5,792 nt of DNA from Acidobacteriota bacterium (GTDB taxonomy: Bacteria > Acidobacteriota > Terriglobia > Acidiferrales > UBA7541), in assembly GCA_003161495.1 (NCBI GenBank), contig PMOP01000307.1:1-5792 (forward strand), read 5' to 3'. Within the stretch, counting starts at the first letter, position 1, and the number at the start of each line of letters is the position of its first letter. Below are positions 4,424 to 5,792 of the stretch, piece after piece. Made by a program: the position numbers and the translations under genes. The notes under the pieces are model-generated. The model made no database searches and had not been told where the DNA came from. It worked only from the letters and a program-made list of their open reading frames with translations.

Positions 4424-5792
4424 ATGCGCAAACACATTGCTTTTTTTGCTCTGGCGGTGCTCATCGGGTTCGCCGATCTCGCGGCTTATGCCCAAAGTAC
4501 CGGAAAACCGATGACAAACGAGGAAGTGATTCAAATGGTGCGAAGCGGTGTTCCCGAAACCGCGGTGGTTGCCTTGATCGGAAGAAGCATACCGCGTTTT
4601 GACCTCTCCATCCGCGGATTGTCCTCGCTAAAGGAAAGTAACGTAAGCGAAGGTATTGTCCGTGCGATGCTCCAGGCTCAATGGACGGCCACTCCTGGGC
4701 TCCCGGGGACGCCCACGGCCGGACTCCCGGGGACGCCCCCGCCCGCTGGCGGATCGTCTCCGACTCCTGCGGGTCGCGCTCCCACGGTCGGGCAAACGAC
4801 TCCGCAGAAGAGCCCGCAAATGAGCACCGTGCTGGCCAAGATCCACAGCTCAACAGGGAAACTTAGCCCGGTGGTCAGCAATCCCGCAGCCGGTCAGTCG
4901 GGTGCCGCAACGATCGCCACTCTCGGCCAGCAGAAGCAAGTGGCCCTCAACGAGCGAGGCCAGGTTGCCACTCCGGCAGCGGCGGTACCCTCCACCAATC
5001 CGACCAATACGACCGCTACGGCAAGCCGCCTGTCCACTGTGCGAGGACCCGCGATCGCCGCCGCTGCTCCTCCCCCGCAGACGGCCAGTCCGAACCGAGC
5101 GGCGCTGGCCGGGCAAACATCGATCGCTTTGTCTTGCACGGCCTTCAACACTTCGATGATTTCGACAGTAAGTGGGCAGCAAGGAAGCGTGACCTTTACC
5201 CAAGATCCTCAATTCAACCCTTTCACAATCAAGGGCTGCAATTTCGGCAGTGCCAGGGGCCAGGCGCAGCTCAACAGCTCGAACGGCAGGAAACTTGCCA
5301 ATATGAACGTGGACACGTGGACGGACACCTTGATCACCGTCGAGGTAGATCCGACCCTGACGGATGTCCTCGATCAAGACAACGTCACACTCGTAATATT
5401 TCCCGCCAGCGGGCCGCAAGCGCAGAAGGCCGGTCTCCACTTCTATGCCAAGCGCGCGGAGCTGCTGCTCGGCTCGGTGCCCACAAGCGAAGCCTCGCTT
5501 ACTCCCATCAACGACGACAGCGGCAGCCCCGTAACTGCCAAGTTTTCCAGTCCGTACCCTGTGTCCACCGCAAGCATGTCTGGGGGCGTGGACCGTTACA
5601 ATGCCGTCCGCTTTGTCGGCGGCACCGATTCATTCGATTTCAGCAAATTGAAACCGGGGTTTGTTTTGGAAAAATTCCAAGTGAACACGCTCAGTCAAGC
5701 GGATGTCGCTGCCTCTTCGGCTTGTACCGGGTTCGGTCCGTCAACTTCGACTGCTTACACCGACGGTAACTGGGCCTGGCAGATGAGCGGGA
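4424..5792 (+). CDS. secreted multidomain protein with N-terminal helical module, low-complexity linker and IPT/TIG-like domain (3' end outside window)
   Basis: ATG 4424 has AAGGGAG at 4409-4415, eight bases upstream, and the frame stays open for 456 codons to the window edge. Residues 1-23 form a signal peptide: MRKH, a hydrophobic core AFFALAVLIGF, and an AYA|QS cleavage site. Residues about 29-84 form a small helical module (MTNEEVIQMVRSGVPETAVV, FDLSIRGLSSLKESNVSEGIV) that I know as the start of many exported acidobacterial proteins, of unknown role. Residues about 88-232 are a Pro/Thr/Ala/Gly/Gln-rich linker, probably disordered and surface-extended, including the octapeptide pair GLPGTPTA-GLPGTPPP (92-107). 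From about 233 to 345 the pattern FTIKGCNFGSARGQAQL, then WTDTLITVEVDP, suggests an IPT/TIG-like immunoglobulin fold. Cys238 and Cys272 could form a disulfide. The remainder to 456 is rich in aromatics, Gly and Ser and looks like another beta domain. No catalytic motif is visible. An envelope or extracellular binding/structural role is likely but not shown. Confidence 0.85.
   Translation, partial: MRKHIAFFALAVLIGFADLAAYAQSTGKPMTNEEVIQMVRSGVPETAVVALIGRSIPRFDLSIRGLSSLKESNVSEGIVRAMLQAQWTATPGLPGTPTAGLPGTPPPAGGSSPTPAGRAPTVGQTTPQKSPQMSTVLAKIHSSTGKLSPVVSNPAAGQSGAATIATLGQQKQVALNERGQVATPAAAVPSTNPTNTTATASRLSTVRGPAIAAAAPPPQTASPNRAALAGQTSIALSCTAFNTSMISTVSGQQGSVTFTQDPQFNPFTIKGCNFGSARGQAQLNSSNGRKLANMNVDTWTDTLITVEVDPTLTDVLDQDNVTLVIFPASGPQAQKAGLHFYAKRAELLLGSVPTSEASLTPINDDSGSPVTAKFSSPYPVSTASMSGGVDRYNAVRFVGGTDSFDFSKLKPGFVLEKFQVNTLSQADVAASSACTGFGPSTSTAYTDGNWAWQMSG
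4697..4744 (+). repeat. two-copy 24-bp tandem repeat encoding GLPGTP octapeptides
   Basis: Copies at 4697-4720 and 4721-4744 agree at 21 of 24 positions and share the exact 15-mer CTCCCGGGGACGCCC (4700-4714 and 4724-4738). The period is a multiple of three and in frame, so copy-number change would lengthen or shorten the linker without breaking the protein. It is a likely site of slippage between strains. Confidence 0.85.

Noticed and set aside
4850..5440. 196-codon minus-strand ORF and overlapping + strand frames (for example 5134-5769)
   Set aside because: They are Arg/Gly/Ser- or Arg/Gln/His-rich translations of the other frames of the secreted-protein gene. None has a signal, motif or credible ribosome binding site.

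Overview
The window looks like a piece of an Acidobacteriota chromosome, most likely class Terriglobia. This is inferred from gene content, since no rRNA or other marker is present. The clues are a winged-helix/TolB-like/TPR membrane regulator of a type greatly expanded in that phylum, a 71-residue protein of a kind I associate with acidobacterial genomes, and a secreted protein with a short N-terminal module common there. All five supported genes are on the + strand. They are separated by spacers of about 175-320 bp, each with its own plausible promoter or ribosome binding site, so they look like separate transcription units rather than one operon.

Layout. 1-633 is the 3' part of a cobalamin-independent methionine synthase (MetE C-terminal fold) family gene with all four zinc ligands visible. 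634-873 is an AT-rich spacer with a 14-bp perfect palindrome, a consensus DnaA-box 9-mer, a possible promoter and a two-part hairpin just before the next ribosome binding site. 874-1089 is a 71-aa conserved hypothetical protein, followed by a weak intrinsic terminator. 1365-1961 is a short MscS-type mechanosensitive channel without the usual C-terminal cytoplasmic domain. 1962-2281 is a 320-bp spacer with an extended -10 promoter for the next gene and a perfect but apparently orphan Shine-Dalgarno sequence. 2282-4249 is a 655-aa CadC-like transmembrane regulator. 4250-4423 is a spacer with inverted repeats and a promoter. From 4424 to past the window end runs a secreted, multidomain protein. 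It is open at the right edge, so a search for stop-terminated ORFs would miss it, and opposite-strand ORFs over it are shadows.

The genes do not form an obvious pathway. The most suggestive pairing is the membrane regulator followed by the exported repeat/IPT-like protein, with palindromes and a shared 11-mer in the two promoter regions. That pairing is an inference from proximity. I see no tRNA, rRNA, CRISPR array, insertion sequence or phage gene. Apart from the possible regulator/secreted-protein pair, nothing here clearly amounts to an undescribed system.
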